A stretch of 62,987 nt of DNA from Actinomycetota bacterium. GTDB taxonomy: Bacteria > Actinomycetota > Actinomycetes > S36-B12 > UBA5976. The notes beneath the pieces were generated by a model. That model was not told the DNA's origin and did not search any database. It saw only the letters and a list, made by a program, of their open reading frames with translations. The stretch covers positions 1 through 62,987 of the forward strand of contig WLPX01000009.1 in the NCBI GenBank assembly GCA_009698575.1, read 5' to 3'. Shown piece by piece: positions 1 to 8,348 of the stretch (positions are counted from its first letter, which is position 1; the number at the start of each line of letters is the position of its first letter). Position numbers and translations under genes: made by a program.

Positions 1-20
1 GGGGCGCCCGCCGCTACTTC

Positions 21-1391
21 TTAGACCGTCTTCTTGCGCCAGACCTTCAAAATTCCTAGATAGGCGAAGAAAGTCACGATGCTACCCACGATCCAGGATG
101 TATCAACTGCCCCAGTACTTGCAGCGATAGAACCTACATAGAGTGTGGTCGACATGAACGGAATCTGTACTAGGCAGCCGATGACATAGCTAAGAAGCGC
201 AGGACCATTGAAGTAGCCGTACCCACTGTTTGGATCACTGAATGAATTCGCATCATATTCACCTTTATGCACCATATAGAAGTCGACCAAGTTGATGATG
301 CTCCACGGCACCAAAAGGTAGGCCAAAACCAAAATGAAATTGGTGTAGTTGGTCATAAAGGAGTCCGACACTGTTGTAGCAACTATGAAGACCGATATCG
401 CTAGTACTCCAGCAGTGATGTGGCGTGCCAACGGCCGCGGAGCCCACTTTAGTTTGAAGGTTTGAATTGCAGTCAATGCGCATAAGGCTGAACCATACAT
501 ATTAATTACACCAGCATCAATCGCTCCAACAAAGAAGACGAGCATCACAAAAATGAATACACCCTGCGGCATTATGTTGGCAAGATCTGGGATGGTTCCA
601 TCCAGACCAAGTCCAGCAACGAGGAAGGCTCCAACTGACATTGCTCCAATTACGCCCAGCACAGTACCGGCATAGGTGTACCAGAATGCTGCTCTGGTTG
701 ATGTGGATGACGGAAGATAGCGCGAGTAGTCAGAAACATATGGTGCGTAAGAAAGTTGCCAAACACCAACCACCGATGCCATTCCAAGGAATCCAGCCCA
801 AGTAAAGGCGCCAGCTTCAACATCCGCAGTGCCATTTATGGCCTCGAGGCCAGTGTAGAAAAGCGTAACTAGCAAAGCTAAGCCTGCAAGCCAGACCATA
901 ATCCGGTTGAAGCGCAAAATGAGCTGGTAGCCAACCACCACTATTGCAAAAGTTATAGCGGTACTTATCAACAAGCCGGCGCTGTGACTTACTCCAGTAA
1001 AGACTGCACTTAGCATCTGCTGTGCCAGGATCATCAACGCAACAATCCATCCCACATAAATAAGGATGACGATCACAGTAATAGGAACTGAACCGTACAT
1101 GCCGAACTGCGCTCTGGCTTGGATCATCTGTGGGACACCAAGCTTGGATCCTTGAGCCGAGTGCAAAGCCATGAACACAGCTCCGACACAACTACCAATT
1201 ACGATCGCCAAGATCGTGGAAACTGCGTCGAGTCCGAAAACAGCTGGACCAAGGAAGCCGGTGACAACTGCAAGCGGAATAATCTGGACGGTGAACCAGA
1301 ATGAGAACAGGTGACGGACATTGCCTGTGCGTTCTGACTCGGGCACAGGCTGGATCGTGAGACCTTCGAGTATAGTTCGTTCTTTCGACAT
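21..1391 (-). CDS. NCS1-family purine/cytosine/allantoin-type permease
   Basis: A 456-residue integral membrane protein with about twelve hydrophobic segments, the usual size and hydrophobicity pattern of the NCS1 (cytosine, purine, uracil, thiamine, allantoin, hydantoin) symporters. The N-terminal residues before the first membrane segment (about 1-28) are hydrophilic, and a short basic tail ends the protein. A purine-rich ribosome site (GAAAGGAAG) lies 7 bases before the ATG. It is the last gene of a minus-strand set that starts with a GMC dehydrogenase and its small subunit, with a 74-base gap after the small subunit. Context suggests it imports the substrate of that dehydrogenase, or a nitrogen compound sensed by the PucR regulator upstream. 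The substrate cannot be read from the sequence. Confidence 0.85.
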   Translation of the reverse strand: MSKERTILEGLTIQPVPESERTGNVRHLFSFWFTVQIIPLAVVTGFLGPAVFGLDAVSTILAIVIGSCVGAVFMALHSAQGSKLGVPQMIQARAQFGMYGSVPITVIVILIYVGWIVALMILAQQMLSAVFTGVSHSAGLLISTAITFAIVVVGYQLILRFNRIMVWLAGLALLVTLFYTGLEAINGTADVEAGAFTWAGFLGMASVVGVWQLSYAPYVSDYSRYLPSSTSTRAAFWYTYAGTVLGVIGAMSVGAFLVAGLGLDGTIPDLANIMPQGVFIFVMLVFFVGAIDAGVINMYGSALCALTAIQTFKLKWAPRPLARHITAGVLAISVFIVATTVSDSFMTNYTNFILVLAYLLVPWSIINLVDFYMVHKGEYDANSFSDPNSGYGYFNGPALLSYVIGCLVQIPFMSTTLYVGSIAASTGAVDTSWIVGSIVTFFAYLGILKVWRKKTV

Positions 1392-1465
1392 TTGCTGGCT
1401 TCCTTTCGTGATATTGGTTAGGCCCGATGCTTAACCAAGTCGTGCATAGTGCTGGTCTTCGTCGT

Positions 1466-1870
1466 TCACCGGATAGTGAACCCACGCTCAACAACATCGG
1501 CAAGCATGTCAATGTATGTGTCGACGTCGTCAATTGCAGTGCGTGGCGCTGGGTTGTAATTAAGTGCTGCTTTAACTTTTGCACTCTGGAAATAGGCAGC
1601 TGAGGTAAGTAGTGTCAATGCCTCAAATTTTTCAGGGCACTTGTTGGCCATCTCATCTAGAGCAGTCGAAGGGTCTTTTCCTGAGCAGTCAGTTAGTGCA
1701 TCGAGAAAGGCAGGAACGAGATCGGCGCGATACCCCAAGACCATGTCAATTAAATTCTCGGTGACCCCTGCATCCGTTGCGGAGGGCATTTCATTGTTGG
1801 TGGGAATGAGAACATCCGCAACAGCTGCCAACACACGACGCTGGTCATTGTCAAGAAGTTGATTTTCCAT
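1466..1870 (-). CDS. Gluconate 2-dehydrogenase subunit 3-like small subunit
   Basis: A 134-residue soluble protein resembling the gluconate 2-dehydrogenase subunit 3 family, the small partner of membrane or periplasmic GMC dehydrogenases. The opening pattern (L-x-x-x-Q-R-x-x-L-A-A-V-A-D-V-L-I-P-T) is typical of that family. No Tat or Sec signal is visible, although many relatives carry one. The ATG at 1870 is preferred over the ATG at 1876 because AAAGG lies 6 bases before it but touches the other. It begins about 10 bases after the stop of the GMC large subunit, so the two are co-translated and probably form a complex. Confidence 0.75.
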   Translation of the reverse strand: MENQLLDNDQRRVLAAVADVLIPTNNEMPSATDAGVTENLIDMVLGYRADLVPAFLDALTDCSGKDPSTALDEMANKCPEKFEALTLLTSAAYFQSAKVKAALNYNPAPRTAIDDVDTYIDMLADVVERGFTIR

Positions 1871-1879
1871 GTTCATCCT

Positions 1880-3508
1880 TTAGAGCGCAGTGCGCTGGTC
1901 ATTTCGGTTGTCGGCCAGATGACGCATAGCGCGAAGAGCTACGGCCATAATTGTTGCTGTTGGATTTACTCCGGTAGAAGTAACAAAGACGCTGCCGTCA
2001 ATGACAAAAAGATTCGGCACATCATGTGTCCGTCCCCACTCATCGACTACCGAGTTCGCTGGGTCGGTTCCCATGCGGGCCGTGCCCAGTAAGTGCCAGC
2101 CACTCTCCCGAACAACTGGGATCGGTTCAATCGAAGTTGCTCCAGCAGCTTCATGTGCCTCAACTGCGCGGGCGACGTGGAAGTCAAGTAATCGCCGAGT
2201 GTTCTCAGAAATTTTGTAGCGGATCTTTGGTGCAGGAATACCGTCTGAATCAAACGAGTCGCCAATGATAACTTCGTTATGTTCTTCGGGTAGGTCTTCT
2301 GTCGTAATACCCCATTCGGTATAGCGACCAAAAGTACTTCGCAACCGGTTATGAAACGCTGGACCAAAACTTTCATTCCAATTAGTGTCCCGATTCCATA
2401 AGGTGTGAGTTAGCGGTCCGCCAGTTGGCATGAGGTTCCACTTTCCTCCGCGAACAAAGCCGCGATCGGTGTCGGTCTCATAGAAGTGCATCGACTGTAG
2501 CGCCTGGCCAGTTGGACCAAGGTAGGTCTCGAGGTCGTCCTCATATGTGCCGTAGACCGAAGCATATGGATGGACCATTAGGCGTTTACCAACGAGGCCT
2601 GAAGAGTTTGCAAGTCCGTTCGGGAAAAGTGTTGATGTTGAGTTGAGTAATATTCGTGGCGTTCCAATTCCATTTGCAGCGAGCACGGTTACGCCAGCGG
2701 CTTGGTGTTGAATTTTGCCGTCACGGTCGATGTACTCCGCTCCGGTTACAAGCCCTTGATCGTTAATGGTGAGGTGACGTACTCGAGCACCTGTAATGAC
2801 TTTTACACCGAGTTCCACTGCCTCTCGCAAATGCGTAAGATCAGTGCTCGCCTTGGCGCCACTTGGACAGCCTGACTCACAAGAACCATATCGAACACAA
2901 GCCCCGCGGTCTTTGAACTTACGCGAAGCAATTGCGTTGGGCGCAGGCCACCAATGCCAGCCAAGCTTGTCCATGCCTTTTGCGGCGGTAAGGCCGTACT
3001 TGCCGATAGGAAGCGGAGGCAGCGGGAACGTGTGCGAATCCGGATATGCTGGATCTCCCTCTAGCCCAGAAGCTCCGATGTGATGGGTAATTTCGTCATA
3101 GAACGGTCGTAAGTCTTCATATTGAAAGGGCCAGTCGTCAGCCACTCCGTCGAGTGTGCGAACTCGAAAGTCCGAAGGCATTGCGCGCACCCAGTGACCA
3201 GAAAAAAGAATCGTACTACCGCCAACACCGTTGTACATCAGCGGTTCAATAGGGCTTTCAGTGGTGTCAATTGGGTAGTCCGAGGCGGCAGCGCGAGTAT
3301 TGGGCGCCGAGTTCCATTGCTTTAGTCGGGCCAGCTCCCACTGTGGTTTGTCACCAGTGAAGTCATCATTTAGCGCCCAATCGCCTTGTTCCAAACAGAC
3401 CACCGAAAAGCCGCGACGTATTAGCTCAAGTGCGGCCACGCCACCTGAGGCACCAGCGCCGACAATGAGCACATCTGCGTCTTTTACATCTGATCGATTA
3501 TTCTCCAT
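1880..3508 (-). CDS. GMC-family FAD dehydrogenase, large subunit, with putative 3Fe-4S site
   Basis: A 542-residue flavoprotein. The N-terminal Rossmann motif is V-L-I-V-G-A-G-A-S-G-G, and the C-terminal GMC signature ends near S-T-G-V-N-P-T-A-T. A cysteine cluster C204-x5-C210-x3-C214 matches, as I recall it, the 3Fe-4S ligand spacing of the FAD-dependent glucose dehydrogenase alpha subunit of Burkholderia (C212, C218, C222). This suggests electrons leave to a carrier rather than to O2. The substrate is probably an alcohol, sugar or polyol. The ATG at 3508 is chosen over an in-frame TTG at 3514 because a TAGCCT hexamer ends exactly 6 bases before it, as at other leaderless starts in this window. 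It is divergent from a PucR-type regulator. Confidence 0.85.
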   Translation of the reverse strand: MENNRSDVKDADVLIVGAGASGGVAALELIRRGFSVVCLEQGDWALNDDFTGDKPQWELARLKQWNSAPNTRAAASDYPIDTTESPIEPLMYNGVGGSTILFSGHWVRAMPSDFRVRTLDGVADDWPFQYEDLRPFYDEITHHIGASGLEGDPAYPDSHTFPLPPLPIGKYGLTAAKGMDKLGWHWWPAPNAIASRKFKDRGACVRYGSCESGCPSGAKASTDLTHLREAVELGVKVITGARVRHLTINDQGLVTGAEYIDRDGKIQHQAAGVTVLAANGIGTPRILLNSTSTLFPNGLANSSGLVGKRLMVHPYASVYGTYEDDLETYLGPTGQALQSMHFYETDTDRGFVRGGKWNLMPTGGPLTHTLWNRDTNWNESFGPAFHNRLRSTFGRYTEWGITTEDLPEEHNEVIIGDSFDSDGIPAPKIRYKISENTRRLLDFHVARAVEAHEAAGATSIEPIPVVRESGWHLLGTARMGTDPANSVVDEWGRTHDVPNLFVIDGSVFVTSTGVNPTATIMAVALRAMRHLADNRNDQRTAL

Positions 3509-3514
3509 GGCCAA

Positions 3515-3520
3515 AGGCTA
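3515..3520 (-). promoter_or_regulatory. Leaderless -10 box of the GMC dehydrogenase operon
   Basis: Reading the minus strand, TAGCCT (fits TANNNT) is followed by six bases (TTGGCC) and then the ATG at 3508. No ribosome-binding site is visible. No good -35 box was found, so this is inference from position and from the same arrangement at several other genes here. Confidence 0.4.
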
Positions 3521-3574
3521 CGGTGACTAATTGCACATAAGTAGGTAATAACAACTAAACTTTGAGAATTTTTA

Positions 3575-3590
3575 TTGTGCATTTGCACAA
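3575..3590. promoter_or_regulatory. Perfect palindrome, putative PucR-type operator
   Basis: TTGTGCA-TT-TGCACAA is a perfect inverted repeat with 7-base arms and a 2-base centre. Its right arm contains the -35 box of the regulator gene. A copy of the half-site (TTGCACA) recurs at 3531-3537, close to the start of the divergent GMC operon. The layout fits a regulator that represses itself and controls the divergent operon. Binding by the PucR-type protein is inferred from position only. Confidence 0.5.
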
Positions 3591-3612
3591 AAGCAATTGG
3601 AATTTGTATAGC
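3583..3612 (+). promoter_or_regulatory. Promoter of the PucR-type regulator
   Basis: A -35 box TTGCAC (3583-3588) and a -10 box TATAGC (3607-3612) are 18 bases apart. The -10 box ends 9 bases before the ATG at 3622, so the transcript would be leaderless or nearly so; no ribosome-binding site is visible. An alternative hexamer TAGCAT (3609-3614) is 7 bases from the ATG. Confidence 0.45.
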
Positions 3613-3621
3613 ATTACTCTC

Positions 3622-5157
3622 ATGGCGATTACAGTTGCCGATTTGCTAGAGATGTCACATCTGCGGCTGCGATTGCACTCAGGCGCTAACGGCGTGGACT
3701 GCAAGTTGACTTGGACACATACCTCTGACCTGCCCGAGCCTTGGCAATGGATCACCGGCGGTGAGTTGCTACTCACTAACGGTATGTCATTCCCGGCCGA
3801 TGGCCCAGGTCAACAAGAGCTGGTGGAAAGGCTTGTAAAAGCGGGAGCGAGTGCGCTGGCAATCGGTGAGCAAATGTATTGTCCGTCGCTCACTGCGCAA
3901 TTCGCCGAAACAAGTGACCGACTGGGCTTCAGTGTGCTGCTGGTTGAATACCCAATGCCATTCGTCTCTATCGCCAAAGCGGTAGCTGCCGCAAACCTAC
4001 TCGAGCAGTCTGATCAGTTAATCAAGACGGAAAAGATATATCGAACTGTGCATCGAATGGTGAATGCGCAAACCGAGTCTTCGGCAGTCACTCCCGATCT
4101 TGCCAAAATCCTAGGATGCACAATTAACGTATGTCATCGCGAGTCGGCCCAGCCTTGGTACCCCAGCGACCCTCGACTCGAAACCAAAGTTGCCGAAGAA
4201 CTGAGCAAATCTAATTCTCGATCTTTGGACGTTTTAGCAGGAGCTTTTGCCGTTCCGCTCAGTGATGGACGTGCTTTGCGCCTCATAGATGTGCCAACGC
4301 AACCAAGCGCTGTGCTCGCCGTGGAGATGAATCAACCTGGCGTGCTCGATGCGATTCTTATGCAACACGCGGTAACCGTAATCGCACTTGAGATGGCACA
4401 GTCCCTGGTACGAATCGAGAATGAGCGCAGGTTCGGTGCAGATCTACTAATCCAGCTCATGGAGGGTCGCGGCGATGTACGCAGCATTCGACGACAACTA
4501 ATGTCGCGAGGAATAAATATTACCCGCGCGGTGGTGGTTACGATTACCTCGCCAGACATGGCGAAGTTACGAGATTTGCACATAACTCTTTGGCGAAACA
4601 GGATTCGAAACCTCGTAACACTTCGGCGAGGATCTATCTATTTATTGTGTGTCGATGACGAGTCGGTTCAAGAGGTGGTCCGGTCTAGCGTTAGCAATGA
4701 AGCATTAGTTGGCATCAGCGCAACGGTGGGGTCTATCGAACGGGTACCCGAGGCACTGCGAGAAGCGACTTGGGCCGTTAAGGCGGCAGCGGGGAATGAT
4801 AAGCGCACGTTTCACTACGGTGACCGGTCGCCATTATTTGGAATTGCAAATCTAGAAGACGCGAAAGCACTAGTCACTCGTACCCTTGGCGCTCTGATCA
4901 CTCATGAGCAAAACCATGAAAGTGAACTTTTGCAAACGCTTGAGGCGTTTTTCGACAACCAACGCTCGTGGCAAAAGACCGCCGACTCATTGCACGTTCA
5001 CCGGCAGACAGTGCTGTATCGAATCCGAAAGATTGAAGAGATTAGCGGTTACAACCTCAGCGCAACAAGGGACATCGCCGAGCTTTGGTTAGCGCTGCAG
5101 GCACGATCTCTAATCGACCTCACCGATACAGTGCCCCAGCCTCGGTTGGGCTCGTGA
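3622..5157 (+). CDS. PucR/CdaR-family transcriptional regulator
   Basis: A 511-residue cytosolic regulator. The N-terminal PucR-like sensor domain begins with the characteristic V-A-D-L-L pattern (residues about 1-120). A GGDEF-like middle region follows, and the C-terminal HTH_30 domain reads S-W-Q-K-T-A-D-S-L-H-V-H-R-Q-T-V-L-Y-R (about 455-490). An in-frame start 60 bases upstream at 3562 would add a 20-residue extension unlike the family, so the ATG at 3622 is chosen. Relatives control purine, allantoin, sugar-acid or polyol catabolism. The divergent GMC dehydrogenase and NCS1 permease are its likely targets, through the palindrome at 3575-3590. Confidence 0.85.
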   Translation: MAITVADLLEMSHLRLRLHSGANGVDCKLTWTHTSDLPEPWQWITGGELLLTNGMSFPADGPGQQELVERLVKAGASALAIGEQMYCPSLTAQFAETSDRLGFSVLLVEYPMPFVSIAKAVAAANLLEQSDQLIKTEKIYRTVHRMVNAQTESSAVTPDLAKILGCTINVCHRESAQPWYPSDPRLETKVAEELSKSNSRSLDVLAGAFAVPLSDGRALRLIDVPTQPSAVLAVEMNQPGVLDAILMQHAVTVIALEMAQSLVRIENERRFGADLLIQLMEGRGDVRSIRRQLMSRGINITRAVVVTITSPDMAKLRDLHITLWRNRIRNLVTLRRGSIYLLCVDDESVQEVVRSSVSNEALVGISATVGSIERVPEALREATWAVKAAAGNDKRTFHYGDRSPLFGIANLEDAKALVTRTLGALITHEQNHESELLQTLEAFFDNQRSWQKTADSLHVHRQTVLYRIRKIEEISGYNLSATRDIAELWLALQARSLIDLTDTVPQPRLGS

Positions 5158-5252
5158 CCCCAGTGAACGCACTACTTTAGTTGTATCTCGATACTTACGA
5201 CACCATATAAATTGTAAGAAGTGGACACAAAGCACGATGCCTCAATTCTCTC

Positions 5253-5258
5253 TATATT
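5253..5258 (+). promoter_or_regulatory. Leaderless -10 box of the DUF2256-photolyase pair
   Basis: TATATT, then six bases (TAACTC), then the ATG at 5265. There is no Shine-Dalgarno sequence, so a leaderless transcript is likely. The region 5158-5252 before it holds nothing else that I recognise. Confidence 0.5.
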
Positions 5259-5264
5259 TAACTC

Positions 5265-5405
5265 ATGCCTCGCATCGCTCAAACAAAAAATGGCTTTGCT
5301 CCAAAAACCTGTATTACCTGTGGCCTGGAATTTGAGTGGCGGAAAAAGTGGCAACGTGACTGGGAAAACGTTAAGTACTGCTCTGAGAAGTGTAAATCGA
5401 AGTGA
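5265..5405 (+). CDS. DUF2256 zinc-ribbon-like small protein (46 aa)
   Basis: A 46-residue protein, easily missed because of its size. It has a C-x2-C-G pair (residues 16 and 19), then W-R-K-K-W, and a second pair Y-C-S-E-K-C (39 and 43). This is the complete pattern of the DUF2256 family, whose four cysteines probably bind one metal ion. Its TGA overlaps the GTG start of the photolyase, so the two are translationally coupled. From general knowledge, DUF2256 genes often neighbour cryptochrome/photolyase genes. Its role is unknown; assistance to the photolyase (metal or cluster delivery, DNA binding) is inference. Confidence 0.8.
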   Translation: MPRIAQTKNGFAPKTCITCGLEFEWRKKWQRDWENVKYCSEKCKSK

Positions 5406-6877
5406 CTAACCGAATCCTTTACATTCCTTTTGATCACTTGAATTTAAGCTATGGGGTTTTGAAGGACGCAGACCCCAAAACCGATCACATCGTTTTGATT
5501 GAAAGTGCGCGAATGACCTCGGGTCGACCTTGGCATAACGAGCGCTTATTCTTTTTGATTTCTTCTGCTCGTCATTTTGTCAAGGAATTAGAACTTGCTG
5601 GCTATTCGGTTACTTATTTAAAGAGTGCGACAACAATAGAGGGCCTCAAAAGTCTGCAGTCAAAATTGGGTGATTTACCAATCTATGCAGCAGAACCATC
5701 GTCATTTCAGCAGTTCAATCAGCTTCAAGAATTTGGTGTGCACTATGTAGCTAACGACTTTTTTCTAACTTCCCGAGTTGATTTCAAATTGTGGGCAGAC
5801 AAGCAAAAGTCCTTTTTAATGGAAACGTTTTATCGAGCACAACGAATCCGCTTAGGCATCATGGTTGAAAATGGAAAACCAGATACCGGCATTTGGAACT
5901 TTGACAAAGACAATCGCCTACCACCGCCTAAAAATTACACCTGGCCGACTTATTTGGAACATGAACGAGACGAGATTGACTTAGAAGTATGTGCTGAACT
6001 TGGCATGGATCCAACAAATACTTGGGCTACTACTCGCGTGGGTGCTCTGGAACAGTTAGCACACTTTATTAAAACCAGCTTGGTAGATTTTGGGCCATAC
6101 GAAGACGCTGTTTCAGCCGATAGCTGGGCGCTGCATCATTCTTTGCTAAGTCCCTACTTAAACAATGGTTTGCTGCATGCCTCTGAGGTTATTGATGCGG
6201 CGCTGCTTAAGTATCACGCAGGCCATGCACCTATTGGATCTGTAGAAGCCTTCGTTCGACAAATCATTGGCTGGCGCGAATATTTAAATGGTATGTATTG
6301 GCACTTGGGCGCCGAGTACCGAGAAAATAATCAACTTGGTGCCGAGCGAAAGTTGCTGCCCCTGTTTCAGGATTCAACCAAAACCAAAATGAATTGCGTG
6401 AAGAGCATTGTTTCTGACATTGAAACTAGAGCTTGGACTCATCACATTCCAAGGCTCATGATTCTGAGTAACCTCGCTCTTATAACGGGTACCAAGCCAC
6501 TTGAATTTCTAGATTGGATGCGCGAGCAGTTTATTGACGCCAGTGAATGGGTCATGGTTCCAAATGTGATTGGTATGGGGCTACATGCTGATGGCGGAAA
6601 GTTGATGACTAAGCCTTATGCCGCCGGCGGCGCTTACATAAATCGTATGACCCAATCTTGTAAGGGATGTGCGTACGATCCGAAGTTGCGCGTTGGTGAC
6701 AATGCCTGTCCATTCACAACTCTGTACTGGGATTTCCTCGATCGAAATAAAGAAGCGTTTGCAAAAAACCATCGCATGGGTCAACAAGTAAATGGATTGA
6801 AACGGTTAAGTGATTTGCCTGAACTTCGAATCAGAGCCCGAGAAGTCTTAAGTGGACTTGAATCCGGAACTATTTAG
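5402..6877 (+). CDS. FeS-type cryptochrome/(6-4) photolyase (PhrB-like)
   Basis: A 491-residue flavoprotein of the prokaryotic FeS-BCP photolyase family, predicted to repair (6-4) UV photoproducts with light. The cluster cysteines C332, C420, C423 and C436 sit exactly 18 positions before the known ligands of Agrobacterium PhrB (C350, C438, C441, C454, from memory), and the neighbouring H347-H348 pair corresponds to its active-site histidines. The N-terminal third is the antenna-binding DPRP domain; the remainder binds FAD. The GTG start overlaps the DUF2256 stop. Its 3' end overlaps the convergent decarboxylase gene by 30 bases. Confidence 0.92.
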   Translation: MTNRILYIPFDHLNLSYGVLKDADPKTDHIVLIESARMTSGRPWHNERLFFLISSARHFVKELELAGYSVTYLKSATTIEGLKSLQSKLGDLPIYAAEPSSFQQFNQLQEFGVHYVANDFFLTSRVDFKLWADKQKSFLMETFYRAQRIRLGIMVENGKPDTGIWNFDKDNRLPPPKNYTWPTYLEHERDEIDLEVCAELGMDPTNTWATTRVGALEQLAHFIKTSLVDFGPYEDAVSADSWALHHSLLSPYLNNGLLHASEVIDAALLKYHAGHAPIGSVEAFVRQIIGWREYLNGMYWHLGAEYRENNQLGAERKLLPLFQDSTKTKMNCVKSIVSDIETRAWTHHIPRLMILSNLALITGTKPLEFLDWMREQFIDASEWVMVPNVIGMGLHADGGKLMTKPYAAGGAYINRMTQSCKGCAYDPKLRVGDNACPFTTLYWDFLDRNKEAFAKNHRMGQQVNGLKRLSDLPELRIRAREVLSGLESGTI

Positions 6878-8296
6878 CGGTTGTGCAGCTTCTTGCATTA
6901 AGTTCCAAACATTTGTCACATGCTCACGTTCAGTTCCTAGTACACCGATGGAAACTCGAACCATCCAATGTCCTTGGAGCACTGACGGCGTAATGAATGC
7001 CTTGCCAGATGCATTTACTGCTTCGACCCAGTTCTGAGTATGTGCGTCAATTGCCTGCCAGTCACCAGCCATTGCCTTTGGGATGTGGCGAACGCAAACC
7101 GTTTGTAACGAAACTGGTGCAACTATTTCCCAGTCCTGTGTTGCCGCAACTTGCTCAGCAAGCCATTGCGCGTTGGCTAGATCGCGACGTAGGCGTGCAC
7201 GAATCGCTTCGGCACCGTCAAGGCGTAAATGAAACCAAAGCTTTAAGGCGCGGAAGCGTCGTCCTAGCGGTAGTCCCCAATCCTTAAACTGGGTAACTTC
7301 GCCATCAACGCCTGACTTTAAATAAGACGGATTAGTTGATAAAACTCGAATCATCAATTCGACATCGCGGACATAAAGCAATGCGCAATCTAGCGAAGTA
7401 CCGAGCCACTTGTGTGGATTCCAACTAATCGAATCCGCTTCATTGACTCCGTCAAACATTGGAGCGCACTCAGGTAGGAGCATTGCTGAACCTGCCATTG
7501 CAGCATCGACGTGAACCCAGATGCCAAATTCTTTACCTAATGCAATGGATTCTTTAATTGGATCAATTGCTGTGGTCCCAGTCGTACCAATTGCCACCAC
7601 GATCGCAGCAGGTTTGTTACCCAGCGCGATATCTTTTTCAATTTCAGCTCGCATGGACTCGGGCTTCATAGCAAATGTGGTTTCGTCTACTTCGATCATT
7701 CGCAAATTGGATTGTCCAAAACCAACCAGCAAAGCCGCTTTGACTATGGATGAGTGTGCTTGCGGTGATGAATAAACGATCAGTGGGGCTGCTTCGCCTT
7801 GTAGCCCAGCTCCGGCCAAGCTCAAGTTGCTAGCCTTCTCGCGCGCTATTAGTAATGCAACTAACGCTGCAGTGGAGGCGCCATCATGGATTGCCCCTTT
7901 CCACTCCGGTGATAGTCCCGTAAGTTCTCGCAACCACTCCGTTACCAATTCTTCTACTTCGGTGAGCGCCGGGGCAGATTGCCAAGTAATACCTAATGCG
8001 CCAAGCCCAGTTGATGCAAAATCTCCTAGAACTGAAGACAGGGAGGAATTGGCAGGGAACCACGCAAAGTTATTTGCACTTTGCACATGCGTCAGACCAG
8101 GTACGATCACATTTTCTAAATCAGACATAAGGTCAGAAAAACTTTGTGGGGTTTCTGGTGGCGGAGTTTGTAATTGTGCGCGGACTTCACCTGGGTGAAC
8201 TTGTGATCTAACCGGCAAGTCATCTACCCGAAGGCGATAATCAGCAATCCAGTCCACAAGTTCATGAGCAGCAGCCCGAAATTCTTCTGGATTCAT
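6848..8296 (-). CDS. PLP-dependent group II amino-acid decarboxylase
   Basis: A 482-residue cytosolic enzyme of the aromatic-L-amino-acid/histidine/glutamate decarboxylase family. K296 in N-P-H-K-W-L forms the Schiff base with PLP, H181 should stack on the cofactor ring, and D264 in H-V-D-A-A should bind the pyridine nitrogen. The protein is full length for the family. The upstream sequence AAGGTG is a plausible ribosome site. It lies 52 bases after a ureohydrolase gene on the same strand, so the pair may act in one amine pathway. The amino-acid substrate cannot be told from motifs. Its last 30 bases overlap the photolyase end. Confidence 0.85.
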   Translation of the reverse strand: MNPEEFRAAAHELVDWIADYRLRVDDLPVRSQVHPGEVRAQLQTPPPETPQSFSDLMSDLENVIVPGLTHVQSANNFAWFPANSSLSSVLGDFASTGLGALGITWQSAPALTEVEELVTEWLRELTGLSPEWKGAIHDGASTAALVALLIAREKASNLSLAGAGLQGEAAPLIVYSSPQAHSSIVKAALLVGFGQSNLRMIEVDETTFAMKPESMRAEIEKDIALGNKPAAIVVAIGTTGTTAIDPIKESIALGKEFGIWVHVDAAMAGSAMLLPECAPMFDGVNEADSISWNPHKWLGTSLDCALLYVRDVELMIRVLSTNPSYLKSGVDGEVTQFKDWGLPLGRRFRALKLWFHLRLDGAEAIRARLRRDLANAQWLAEQVAATQDWEIVAPVSLQTVCVRHIPKAMAGDWQAIDAHTQNWVEAVNASGKAFITPSVLQGHWMVRVSIGVLGTEREHVTNVWNLMQEAAQPLNSSGFKST

Positions 8297-8348
8297 CTGT
8301 TACACCTTCGATCTCCGCTAGCTGCGTTGTTCAAAAAGAAATTACTTA

